Source of the DNA: Verrucomicrobiota bacterium
GTDB taxonomy: Bacteria > Verrucomicrobiota > Verrucomicrobiia > Chthoniobacterales > UBA10450
Direction of reading: 5' to 3'
Assembly (NCBI GenBank): GCA_003219115.1
Contig: QHPN01000018.1
Location: forward strand, 2,200 to 12,315
DNA: 10,116 nucleotides
Shown here: piece after piece, positions 1 to 5,881 of the stretch
How positions within the stretch are numbered: position 1 is the first letter of the stretch
How the letters are laid out: every line of letters starts with the position of its first letter
Position numbers and translations under genes: made by a program
The notes under the pieces: generated by a model
The model's database searches: none
Seen by the model: the letters and a program-made list of their open reading frames with translations, nothing else
What the model was told of the DNA's origin: nothing

Positions 1-647
1 CCGTCCCGAATAATGAGCCGAGCCACCACCGCTTCGATCGTGTGCGAATCTGTCTTTTTCAGTCGAATGGGCTCCGGCCGGCCCAGCTCCACGATCTCGC
101 CATCGATTCGGGCACGGACAAACCCTTCGCGCCGCAATTTCTCGATCACGTCGCGGAACTCGCCCCGCTCGTTCACCACGGTGGGCGCGAGCACCACAAT
201 CTTCGTTTCAGGGGGATACGCCAGGATTTGATCGACAATTTGCTGCGGCGTCTGGCGGACGAGCGGTTTCCCGGTACCGGGATCATGCGGCTGGCCGACC
301 GCGGAAAACAGGACTCGTAAATAATCGTAAATCTCCGTGGTCGTGGCAATTGTAGACCGTGGATTGGCCCCAGCGCTTCGCTGTTCGATGGCAATCGCGG
401 GCGATAATCCCTCGATGAAATCGACATCGGGTTTTTCCATTTTATCCAGGAATTGTCGCGCGTACGCCGAGAGGCTTTCGACGTAACGGCGCTGCCCCTC
501 GGCATAGAGGGTGTCGAAGGCGAGGGAGGACTTCCCCGATCCGCTCAGGCCGGTAATAACCACCAGTTTCTCCCTCGGAATCTCAACATTGAGATTCTTG
601 AGATTGTGCTGGCGTGCCCCAATGATTTTGATAACTTGCGCAGGCAT
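1..647 (-). CDS. uvrA: UvrABC excinuclease subunit A, N-terminal part (cut by window edge)
   Basis: Reading the minus strand from the ATG at 647-645 gives an uninterrupted frame of 215 codons to the window edge. UvrA is the DNA-damage-sensing ABC-type ATPase of nucleotide excision repair; it works as a dimer with UvrB in the cytoplasm. The opening is MPAQVIKIIGARQHNLKN. The Walker A motif GLSGSGKSS lies at residues 33-41. The UvrA-specific stretch YAEGQRRYVESLSAYARQFL follows at about 48-67, and EGLSPAIAIEQRS at about 79-91. The full protein normally has about 900-1000 residues, so only the first nucleotide-binding half-site and part of the UvrB-binding/insertion region are present. The start is secure: an in-frame TGA lies a little upstream and the protein begins where UvrA families begin. 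No strong Shine-Dalgarno is visible. It is divergent from the small gene at 716 and functionally unrelated to the phosphate locus. Confidence 0.97.
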   Translation of the reverse strand, partial: MPAQVIKIIGARQHNLKNLNVEIPREKLVVITGLSGSGKSSLAFDTLYAEGQRRYVESLSAYARQFLDKMEKPDVDFIEGLSPAIAIEQRSAGANPRSTIATTTEIYDYLRVLFSAVGQPHDPGTGKPLVRQTPQQIVDQILAYPPETKIVVLAPTVVNERGEFRDVIEKLRREGFVRARIDGEIVELGRPEPIRLKKTDSHTIEAVVARLIIRD

Positions 648-670
648 TCGGACGACGGATGTCGAACCTG

Positions 671-700
671 TAAGTCAAGCACAAGGCTTGCTTTTCTCTA
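671..700. repeat. Small inverted repeat in the uvrA/716 divergent intergenic region
   Basis: The 68-base spacer between the two divergent start codons contains CAAGC (676-680), a 5-base loop and GCTTG (686-690), followed by TTTT. It overlaps a TTGACT hexamer on the minus strand (rc of 673-678) that could be a -35 element for uvrA, though I see no convincing -10 at the right distance. A five-base stem is short and can arise by chance, so this is at most a candidate operator or promoter-region element. Confidence 0.2.
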
Positions 701-715
701 CTGAAATCGACGGCT

Positions 716-979
716 ATGAGTGAAAAGACCATTTCTGACGCAGAGCTGAAAGAGCTCCAGGCTAAATACAGCGAAATCAAGCATTCGGTAAACAACGCTC
801 TGGCGGTCATGATGGCGCTTTCGGAAATGTCGCAGCGGCGTCCGGATTATGCGGAAAAGCTCGCCTCCACGGTCCTGACCAAGGCACCCCAGATCGTTTC
901 CAGCTTGCAGGAATTCACCGAAGCTTTGAACGAAAAGGCCGGCCTGAAACCCGAAGGCTTCCCCACGACGATCGCGTAA
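716..979 (+). CDS. Small DHp-like protein (HisKA-type hairpin without ATPase domain)
   Basis: This is an 87-residue, soluble, almost wholly helical protein with no signal peptide or membrane segment. Residues 21-31 read IKHSVNNALAV, like the H-box of histidine kinases of the H-x-x-N-N-x-L type, with His23 in the position of the phospho-accepting histidine followed by Asn26-Asn27. A second helix at about 45-75 (YAEKLASTVLTKAPQIVSSLQEF) could complete a two-helix DHp hairpin. There is no N, G1 or G2 box, so it cannot phosphorylate itself; any phosphate would have to come from a partner. It lies 215 bases upstream of phoB on the same strand and is divergent from uvrA. The ATG at 716 has only a weak ribosome-binding site. 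I do not recognise a named family. The gene call is fairly safe, because length, start and composition look coding; the DHp reading is an inference from one motif and the helical pattern. Confidence 0.72.
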   Translation: MSEKTISDAELKELQAKYSEIKHSVNNALAVMMALSEMSQRRPDYAEKLASTVLTKAPQIVSSLQEFTEALNEKAGLKPEGFPTTIA

Positions 980-1194
980 TCTCCACCAGGCAGCGCCTCG
1001 AGCAGCGGCTGTCTCCAATACCAGTCCGGCTCGGACCTGCCGACCTGCCCAAAAGCGACGATTCGCCGCTCTCTTTTATGCGTGACGGACTGGCCTTGGA
1101 GTTCAATCCTGTCGAGCATTTCTGGTTCGTGTGCAAAAACCGCGGGAATCATTGCGGTATTTTTCAATACGCACCGAAGTGCTAGAATCGCCGC
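980..1194. other. 215-base gap before phoB; no confident gene
   Basis: No convincing gene with a start and a family resemblance lies here. A minus-strand frame stays open right across it (part of a long open frame from 1437 to 847), and its stretch from about 1158 to 960 reads more protein-like than a typical shadow (for example DWYWRQPLLEALPG). However, the frame continues antisense through phoB on one side and the 716-979 gene on the other, and has no recognisable domain. A plus-strand frame is also open to the TAG at 1183. The last 35 bases hold the likely phoB promoter. Confidence 0.4.
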
Positions 1195-1195
1195 G
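1160..1195 (+). promoter_or_regulatory. Probable phoB promoter giving a leaderless or near-leaderless mRNA
   Basis: TAGAAT at 1183-1188 matches the sigma-70 -10 consensus at five of six positions and ends six bases before the GTG start codon at 1195, so transcription would begin at or next to the start codon. The -35 is weak: TTTTTC at 1160-1165 has the right 17-base spacing but matches poorly. No Shine-Dalgarno precedes the GTG. The TAG of this hexamer is also an in-frame stop, which excludes any start further upstream. Confidence 0.45.
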
Positions 1196-1890
1196 TGACC
1201 GCGGTACCGGGAAAAAAAGTTCTCGTCGTCGAAGACGAAGCTGACGTCGTCGAGATGCTGGTGCGTGCCTTCAACCGCGCCGCTGGCTTCAATGTCATCA
1301 CCGCCGACGACGGCGCGATCGGTCTGCGCCGGGCTCGCGAAGAATCGCCGGCACTGGTCATTCTCGATTTGATGCTGCCGAAAATGCCGGGGCTGGAGGT
1401 CTGCAAGATTCTTAAAGGCGACTCGCTCACTCGGCACATTCCGATTCTTATGCTCACAGCCAAGGCCGAAGAAATCGATCGCATTGTTGGCTTGGAACTG
1501 GGAGCGGACGACTACGTTTCAAAACCTTTTTCGCCACGGGAAGTCGTCCTGCGCGCGCAGGCGATTTTGCGCCGGGGCGAAGCTCCAGACGACATGCAGT
1601 CGCTCGTTGCCGGCTCCATTCGGATCGATGGCCTGCGTCATCATGTCTCCGTCAATGGTAAAGTAGTTCATCTCACCGGTCTCGAGTACAAATTGCTGCG
1701 CACTCTGGTGCAAAGGCGCGGCCGGGTGCAGGAGCGGGACCGCCTGCTCAGCGACGTCTGGGGTTACGAAAGCGTGATCGATACTCGCACCGTCGACACC
1801 CACGTCCGCCGCTTGCGGGAGAAGCTGGGCAAAGCCGGCGACGCCATCGAAACTGTCCGCGGCTTCGGTTATCGTTTGCGCGAAAGCTGA
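1195..1890 (+). CDS. phoB: Phosphate-regulon response regulator, PhoB/OmpR family
   Basis: This 231-residue, two-domain transcription factor is of normal family length. The receiver domain (about 7-124) has the acidic pair Glu13-Asp14, phospho-acceptor Asp58 in VILDLMLPKMPG, Thr88 in MLTAK and Lys110 in YVSKPF, so every key residue is intact. The C-terminal winged-helix domain (about 134-231) shows the family pattern LTGLEYKLLRTL, then VDTHVRRLREKLG and the wing ending VRGFGYRLRE. When phosphorylated by the kinase encoded next, it is expected to bind direct-repeat Pho boxes; one lies at 3268-3285 ahead of pstC. The start is GTG 1195: an in-frame TAG sits 12 bases upstream, and the next ATG (1255) would remove the first strand of the receiver. 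The stop is six bases before the kinase start, so the two are co-transcribed. OmpR-family membership is certain; the PhoB name rests on the kinase type and the pst neighbours. Confidence 0.93.
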   Translation: MTAVPGKKVLVVEDEADVVEMLVRAFNRAAGFNVITADDGAIGLRRAREESPALVILDLMLPKMPGLEVCKILKGDSLTRHIPILMLTAKAEEIDRIVGLELGADDYVSKPFSPREVVLRAQAILRRGEAPDDMQSLVAGSIRIDGLRHHVSVNGKVVHLTGLEYKLLRTLVQRRGRVQERDRLLSDVWGYESVIDTRTVDTHVRRLREKLGKAGDAIETVRGFGYRLRES

Positions 1891-1896
1891 TCGCGC

Positions 1897-3162
1897 ATGC
1901 ATTGGTGGATTGCTGCAATCGCACTACTTCTTGTCGTCGCTGCTGTCTTTTTTCTGCAGCGCCTTTACCGGCGGCCCTGGCAGGAGCTTGAGTCTCTCCT
2001 AACGAGAATTGGGCGAGGCGAACAACCGCGCACCTTTCTCTTGACCGGTACCGCGCCGGCCCGCCGGGTCGGCCTGGCTTTAGAGCAATTGCTCGTCCGC
2101 CAACGCGAACTCGATCGCCAGGTCACCAAAGACGCTGCCGAAGTTCGGACCGTCTTCGGCGCGCTGACAGACGGTTTGCTGGTGGTCGATTCCGCCCGGC
2201 ACATTTCGATCTGTAATCCCGCTTTCGAAAAATTGTATGGCCAGTCGCCGATCGCCACCGGGACACCATTGCTCGATATCGTTCGCGACAGCGACGTGCT
2301 CGAGCCAATTCGTGCTGCGCTCGACGAGCCGAGGCCGCGAATCGCTGAGGTCCTCGCGCCCGATCGCAAAAAGCAGCTTCAGGTCACCGTCGTGCCCATC
2401 ACCGGGAATGACGGGAAAGCCGCCGGCGTTGTTGCCTTATTCCACGACATCTCACGGCTCAAACAAGCTGACGAAATCCGGCGCGACTTCGTTGCCAATG
2501 TTTCGCACGAGCTGCGCACACCGCTGTCGATTTTTCATGGAAATCTCGAAACCTTACTCGAAGGCGGGGACCTGGACGAAAACGAGACCCGTCATATTTA
2601 CGAGGTGCTAAAGCGCCATTCCGATCGGCTCAACCTTCTGGTTAATGACTTGCTCAGTCTGGCCGGGCTCGAATCTAAGGAAGCAAATTTGCAGCTAAGC
2701 GAAATCAATCTGCGCAACTTTCTGGCAGACGTCACGCGAGATTGGGCGAAACGTCTGGCCGGAAAAAATCTGAGCCTCGAGTTGCAAGTTCCCGATAACT
2801 TCCCGGCAGTGCTTGCCGACGAAAGGCGACTCGAAGAAGTCGTGCATAATTTACTCGATAACGCAGTGCAATATTCCCATCAGAATGGCCGCATCCTGAT
2901 TCACGCGGGAGCGCTCGACCAGGAAATTGTGCTTTCCGTTTCCGACGAAGGAGTAGGCATCGCTCCGACCGATTTGCCGCGCATTTTCGAACGCTTTTAT
3001 CGCGTCGATCGGGCTCGCAGCCGTGAACTGGGGGGAACCGGCCTCGGTTTGTCCATCGTCAAACACATCGCGCAACTCCATCGCGGCCGGGTCGAAGCCG
3101 AAAGCATCCTCGGCCAGGGCACCACCATTCGCGTGATTTTGCCAAACGCTGCGCCTTTGTAG
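1897..3162 (+). CDS. phoR: Phosphate-regulon sensor histidine kinase, PhoR-like
   Basis: The kinase has 421 residues. One strong N-terminal membrane helix (about 4-21) is followed by an RLYRRPW basic anchor. There is no sizeable periplasmic domain, as in PhoR proteins, which sense phosphate indirectly through Pst and PhoU. A linker (about 25-82) leads to a PAS domain (about 84-184, starting VFGALTDGLLVVD and ending FHDISRL). The DHp domain follows with phospho-acceptor His204 in VSHELRTPL. The HATPase_c domain shows the N box HNLLDNAVQYS (317-327; Asn318, Asn322), G1 DEGVG (350-354), F box RIFERFYRVDRARS and G2 GGTGLGL (379-385). All catalytic motifs are present, so it should be an active kinase/phosphatase for the upstream PhoB. 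The ATG at 1897 is six bases after the phoB stop and is immediately followed by the membrane helix, supporting the start. The ribosome-binding site is weak, suggesting translational coupling. A 7-base-pair hairpin starts directly after the stop. Confidence 0.93.
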   Translation: MHWWIAAIALLLVVAAVFFLQRLYRRPWQELESLLTRIGRGEQPRTFLLTGTAPARRVGLALEQLLVRQRELDRQVTKDAAEVRTVFGALTDGLLVVDSARHISICNPAFEKLYGQSPIATGTPLLDIVRDSDVLEPIRAALDEPRPRIAEVLAPDRKKQLQVTVVPITGNDGKAAGVVALFHDISRLKQADEIRRDFVANVSHELRTPLSIFHGNLETLLEGGDLDENETRHIYEVLKRHSDRLNLLVNDLLSLAGLESKEANLQLSEINLRNFLADVTRDWAKRLAGKNLSLELQVPDNFPAVLADERRLEEVVHNLLDNAVQYSHQNGRILIHAGALDQEIVLSVSDEGVGIAPTDLPRIFERFYRVDRARSRELGGTGLGLSIVKHIAQLHRGRVEAESILGQGTTIRVILPNAAPL

Positions 3163-3163
3163 C

Positions 3164-3180
3164 CGGCATCGATGATGCCG
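3164..3180 (+). terminator. Hairpin just after phoR (possible weak terminator)
   Basis: CGGCATC (3164-3170), loop GAT, GATGCCG (3174-3180) form a perfect 7-base-pair, GC-rich stem two bases after the phoR stop codon. There is no U-tract behind it, so it is not a classic intrinsic terminator. It could attenuate read-through or protect the phoBR 3' end; the loop of three is tight. Confidence 0.35.
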
Positions 3181-3267
3181 CCACCCGCTTCGATTCACCT
3201 CTCCATTCGAAGCAAGACACCCGGAAGCGCTTGCTTCGTTCCGAAAAACCGCCGGTCCGGCGCGGGC

Positions 3268-3285
3268 TTGTAACCTAATCGTAAC
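3268..3285 (+). promoter_or_regulatory. Pho box (PhoB binding site) upstream of pstC
   Basis: TTGTAAC (3268-3274), four-base A/T-rich spacer CTAA (3275-3278), TCGTAAC (3279-3285): two 7-base direct repeats matching at six of seven positions with an 11-base period. This is the classic Pho-box architecture, in which each repeat is bound by one PhoB monomer on the same helix face. It lies 46 bases upstream of the pstC ATG and downstream of phoBR, so it probably activates pstCAB-phoU. No strong -35 or -10 is apparent, as expected for an activator-dependent promoter. No third repeat unit is visible in phase on either side. Confidence 0.7.
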
Positions 3286-3331
3286 ACTTCGGGATTTGCC
3301 CCGACCGTTGCCGAGGCGGCATGATTGTAGG

Positions 3332-4867
3332 ATGGCTGAAGTTGTCACCACATCTCCCATGGCTGTCCCGCTCCCCGTACGGCGGTGGCATGCGGACAGC
3401 CTGATTAAGGCGTTTTTCGGTAGCAACGCCCTGATCGCGATCGTCGTTCTGGCGCTCATCACCATTTTCCTTTTCCGGGAAGGGTTCGGCTTTTTCGGGA
3501 AAAATTTGGCCAATATTCGGCTGTATCGGCGCGCCGGTCTTGAGTACGTCGACATCCTTCGGGACAGTGCCAACTCCCACGCCGCTCTGTCGCGATCGCT
3601 TAACGATATCCGCAAAAGAGCCGCGGCGACGGAATCGGCCGACACGCTCTCGCGTTTCGATGAATTCTCCACCGCCTTCAGCGATTCGGCTGAAAATCTG
3701 AACGGACTCGTTTCCGATGCCGGCGATAAAGCCGTGGCCCTGCGTGATGCGCTCGCGCTACTGATCGGTGACGTCGATCACTCCGGAGAAAATTCCGAGC
3801 AAGGCGCGGCCACCCCACCAATTGATGAAGCAGGCACCATTGCCGCTTTACGCGCCAATACCGCGACCTTTGCCACGACCGCTGCCGCTCTCGACCGCAC
3901 GATCCGCGATTTGCTTAAAACCGCGCCTTCTTTTCAAGATGCGATAACAAAAAGAGCCTTCGAGTATTGGACGAAAAAAGTCGACGGCTATCTCGCCAGT
4001 TTGCCTGCAACAACGAAGAAACTTCAGGCTTGGAATCCGGAGAGGCCGGTGCCGGCTTACCGTGCTGTTACCAGCTTTTTATTCGGACGCGACTGGATCA
4101 CGGCCAGTTTCTGGCAGGATTGGTACGGGATCATTCCCTTATTTGTTGGTTCGTTCCTGGTCTCGATCGTTGCGCTTGCCATCGCGGTGCCCTTTGGAGT
4201 TGCTTCAGCGATTTACGTGAGCGAGGTCGCGCAGCCGGCGGAGAAACGTTTCATCAAACCCTATGTCGAGTTCATCGCTGCGATCCCGTCCGTCGTGCTC
4301 GGATTCTTCGGCATTGCCGTTGTCGGACAAACCATCCGCCATGTTTCGCAATCCTCTTTCTTCCATTGGGTCAGTTTCTTCCCGATTTCAGAACGGCTAA
4401 ACATCTTCACCGCCGGGTCACTGTTGGCGCTCATGGCGGTGTCAACCATTTTTACCCTGGCCGAGGACGCGCTGCGCAATGTCCCGCGCGGTTTTGTCGA
4501 GGCTTCCTACGCCCTTGGCGCGAATCGCCTCCAAACCGTCGGGCGCGTAATCGTGCCCGCGTCCCTTTCCGGAATTGTCTCCGCGATCCTGCTCGGATTC
4601 GGTCGTGTCATTGGTGAGACGATGGTCGTGCTTCTGTGCGCGGGAAATCGGATCGCGATTCCCGATTTCACCCAGGGGCTGGGCGCTTTCTTTCAACCGG
4701 TACACACCATGACCGGCATCATCGCCCAGGAAATGGGCGAAGTGGTCCGCGGCAGCATTCATTATCGCGCGCTGTTCATGGTCGGCTTGGCCCTTTTCGC
4801 TATCACCTTGGCAACGAATTATGCTGCGCAAAAGCTGGTGGCGCGTTATCGCATGTCGATCGGATGA
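3332..4867 (+). CDS. pstC: Phosphate ABC transporter permease PstC with large extracytoplasmic insertion
   Basis: This inner-membrane permease, 511 residues from ATG 3332, pairs with PstA to form the phosphate channel. After a short cytoplasmic tail, the first membrane helix is at about 33-48 (ALIAIVVLALITIFLF). It is followed by an unusual hydrophilic, Ala/Asp-rich, mostly helical segment of about 210 residues (52-262). The normal permease core then begins at about 266 (IIPLFVGSFLVSIVALAIAVPFGVA). The core has the EAA loop around 390-415 (EASYALGANRLQTVGRVIVP) and the PstC-type GRVIGETMVVLL at 424-435. Typical PstC has about 300-340 residues; the insertion accounts for the excess. The frame can be extended to a TTG at 3296, but that lies only ten bases past the Pho box, where transcription would start. 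ATG 3332, just before MAEVV, is therefore preferred. The pstA start follows three bases after the stop. Confidence 0.93.
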   Translation: MAEVVTTSPMAVPLPVRRWHADSLIKAFFGSNALIAIVVLALITIFLFREGFGFFGKNLANIRLYRRAGLEYVDILRDSANSHAALSRSLNDIRKRAAATESADTLSRFDEFSTAFSDSAENLNGLVSDAGDKAVALRDALALLIGDVDHSGENSEQGAATPPIDEAGTIAALRANTATFATTAAALDRTIRDLLKTAPSFQDAITKRAFEYWTKKVDGYLASLPATTKKLQAWNPERPVPAYRAVTSFLFGRDWITASFWQDWYGIIPLFVGSFLVSIVALAIAVPFGVASAIYVSEVAQPAEKRFIKPYVEFIAAIPSVVLGFFGIAVVGQTIRHVSQSSFFHWVSFFPISERLNIFTAGSLLALMAVSTIFTLAEDALRNVPRGFVEASYALGANRLQTVGRVIVPASLSGIVSAILLGFGRVIGETMVVLLCAGNRIAIPDFTQGLGAFFQPVHTMTGIIAQEMGEVVRGSIHYRALFMVGLALFAITLATNYAAQKLVARYRMSIG

Positions 4868-4870
4868 CGT

Positions 4871-5881
4871 ATGAAAATCCGCACGCGCCAACGCATCGCC
4901 CAAACGACCTCGTTCTGGATCTTTCGGCTTGCGACCTACACCATTCTCGCCGCCGCCACCTACATTTTCCTCGATATCGGGATCAAAGGCAGCCGAACGC
5001 TTTTCACTGCTCACGCGCCGTTCATCAACGTCCCGTTTCTTACCCAACGTCCGCAAACTCTCTTCGTCTTCGACTATCAAGGAACAAAATACACCCTGAG
5101 CGATTCGGAATTTAGGGTTTGGAAAGCGCAACACCCCGAGGAAGTCGAAGCGACCAGCGTGGCCTATTCCGCCGGCGGCGTCTGGCCCTGTATTGTCGGC
5201 ACGGCCCTGCTCGTGATTGGCTCAATGATTTTTGCGCTCGCCGTCGGAATTTGCAGCGCCATCTACCTGAGTGAGTACAGCCAGAACAGCAGGTTCATTC
5301 GCCTCATTCGCATCGCCATTCTTAATCTTGCCGGCGTGCCATCGATCGTCTTTGGTCTTTTCGGATTCGGTCTCTTTGTCATTTTCCTGCACTGGAACGT
5401 ATCGCTCCTGGCCGGTTGGTTCACCCTCGGCCTGATGATCTTGCCCGCCATCATCACCGCCAGCGAAGAATCACTCCGCGCCGTGCCCAACGGATTACGC
5501 GAGGGTTCGCTCGCGCTGGGCGCGACCAAATGGCAGACCATTCGCAAAAACGTCCTGCCTTACGCGCTCCCCGGAATTTTGACTTCATCCATTCTCGGCA
5601 TCAGCCGCGTTGCCGGGGAGACCGCGCCGATCATGTTCACAGCCGCGTACGCTTTGCGCGACGAAATGCCATGGCAGGTCCAACACTGGACCGATTTCGT
5701 TTTTCAAGGCGTGATGGCACTGCCTTATCATATTTACGTTGTCAGCTCGAAGATTCCGCAGAATGAATACACTGAGCGGATGCAATACGGTGCAGCTTGC
5801 ATTCTGTTGCTGCTCGTTTTTGTCATTGCGCTCACGTCCATCGTTCTGCGCGAAAAAGCCAGGAGACGCTTGTCATGGTAA
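4871..5881 (+). CDS. pstA: Phosphate ABC transporter permease PstA
   Basis: This is the second membrane subunit of the phosphate importer, 336 residues, slightly longer than usual. Membrane helix 1 is at about 17-35. It is followed by a roughly 70-residue extracytoplasmic stretch (36-105) containing FVFDYQGTKYTLSDSEF, which looks like a small beta-rich insertion. The core continues with helices at about 106-130, 146-172 and 178-197. The EAA loop is at about 211-237 (EGSLALGATKWQTIRKNVLP), followed by ISRVAGETAPIMFTAAY and a last helix at 308-327 with a basic tail. GETAPI is characteristic of PstA. The ATG at 4871 is three bases after the pstC stop, and the 3' end overlaps pstB by seven bases, implying coupled translation. 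The insertion sits in the same loop, between helices 1 and 2, as the larger one in PstC. Confidence 0.94.
   Translation: MKIRTRQRIAQTTSFWIFRLATYTILAAATYIFLDIGIKGSRTLFTAHAPFINVPFLTQRPQTLFVFDYQGTKYTLSDSEFRVWKAQHPEEVEATSVAYSAGGVWPCIVGTALLVIGSMIFALAVGICSAIYLSEYSQNSRFIRLIRIAILNLAGVPSIVFGLFGFGLFVIFLHWNVSLLAGWFTLGLMILPAIITASEESLRAVPNGLREGSLALGATKWQTIRKNVLPYALPGILTSSILGISRVAGETAPIMFTAAYALRDEMPWQVQHWTDFVFQGVMALPYHIYVVSSKIPQNEYTERMQYGAACILLLLVFVIALTSIVLREKARRRLSW
5861..5866 (+). promoter_or_regulatory. Ribosome-binding site fixing the pstB start
   Basis: AGGAGA at 5861-5866, inside the 3' end of pstA, is the clearest Shine-Dalgarno in the window. It is eight bases before ATG 5875 and so selects that start over the more upstream in-frame alternatives (back to 5797) and over ATG 5884. 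Confidence 0.6.

Noticed and set aside
3296..3331. TTG start for pstC adding 12 residues
   Set aside because: It lies ten bases beyond the Pho box, probably outside or at the very start of the mRNA, and adds only a Pro/Arg-rich stretch; ATG 3332 gives a better N-terminus.
3321..3404. 27-codon ORF overlapping the pstC start in another frame, with GAGG four bases upstream of its ATG
   Set aside because: It could be a leader peptide, but it overlaps the coding start, has no distinctive composition and can arise by chance; no evidence beyond the GAGG.
2851..3672. 273-residue open frame on the minus strand spanning the phoR end, the intergenic region and the pstC start
   Set aside because: It is antisense to two confident genes, has low-complexity Arg/Ser-rich composition and no recognisable motif; typical shadow of GC-rich coding DNA.
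4442..5134. 230-residue open frame on the minus strand over pstC/pstA
   Set aside because: Antisense to both permease genes, Asp/Arg/Gly-rich with no domain; a shadow.
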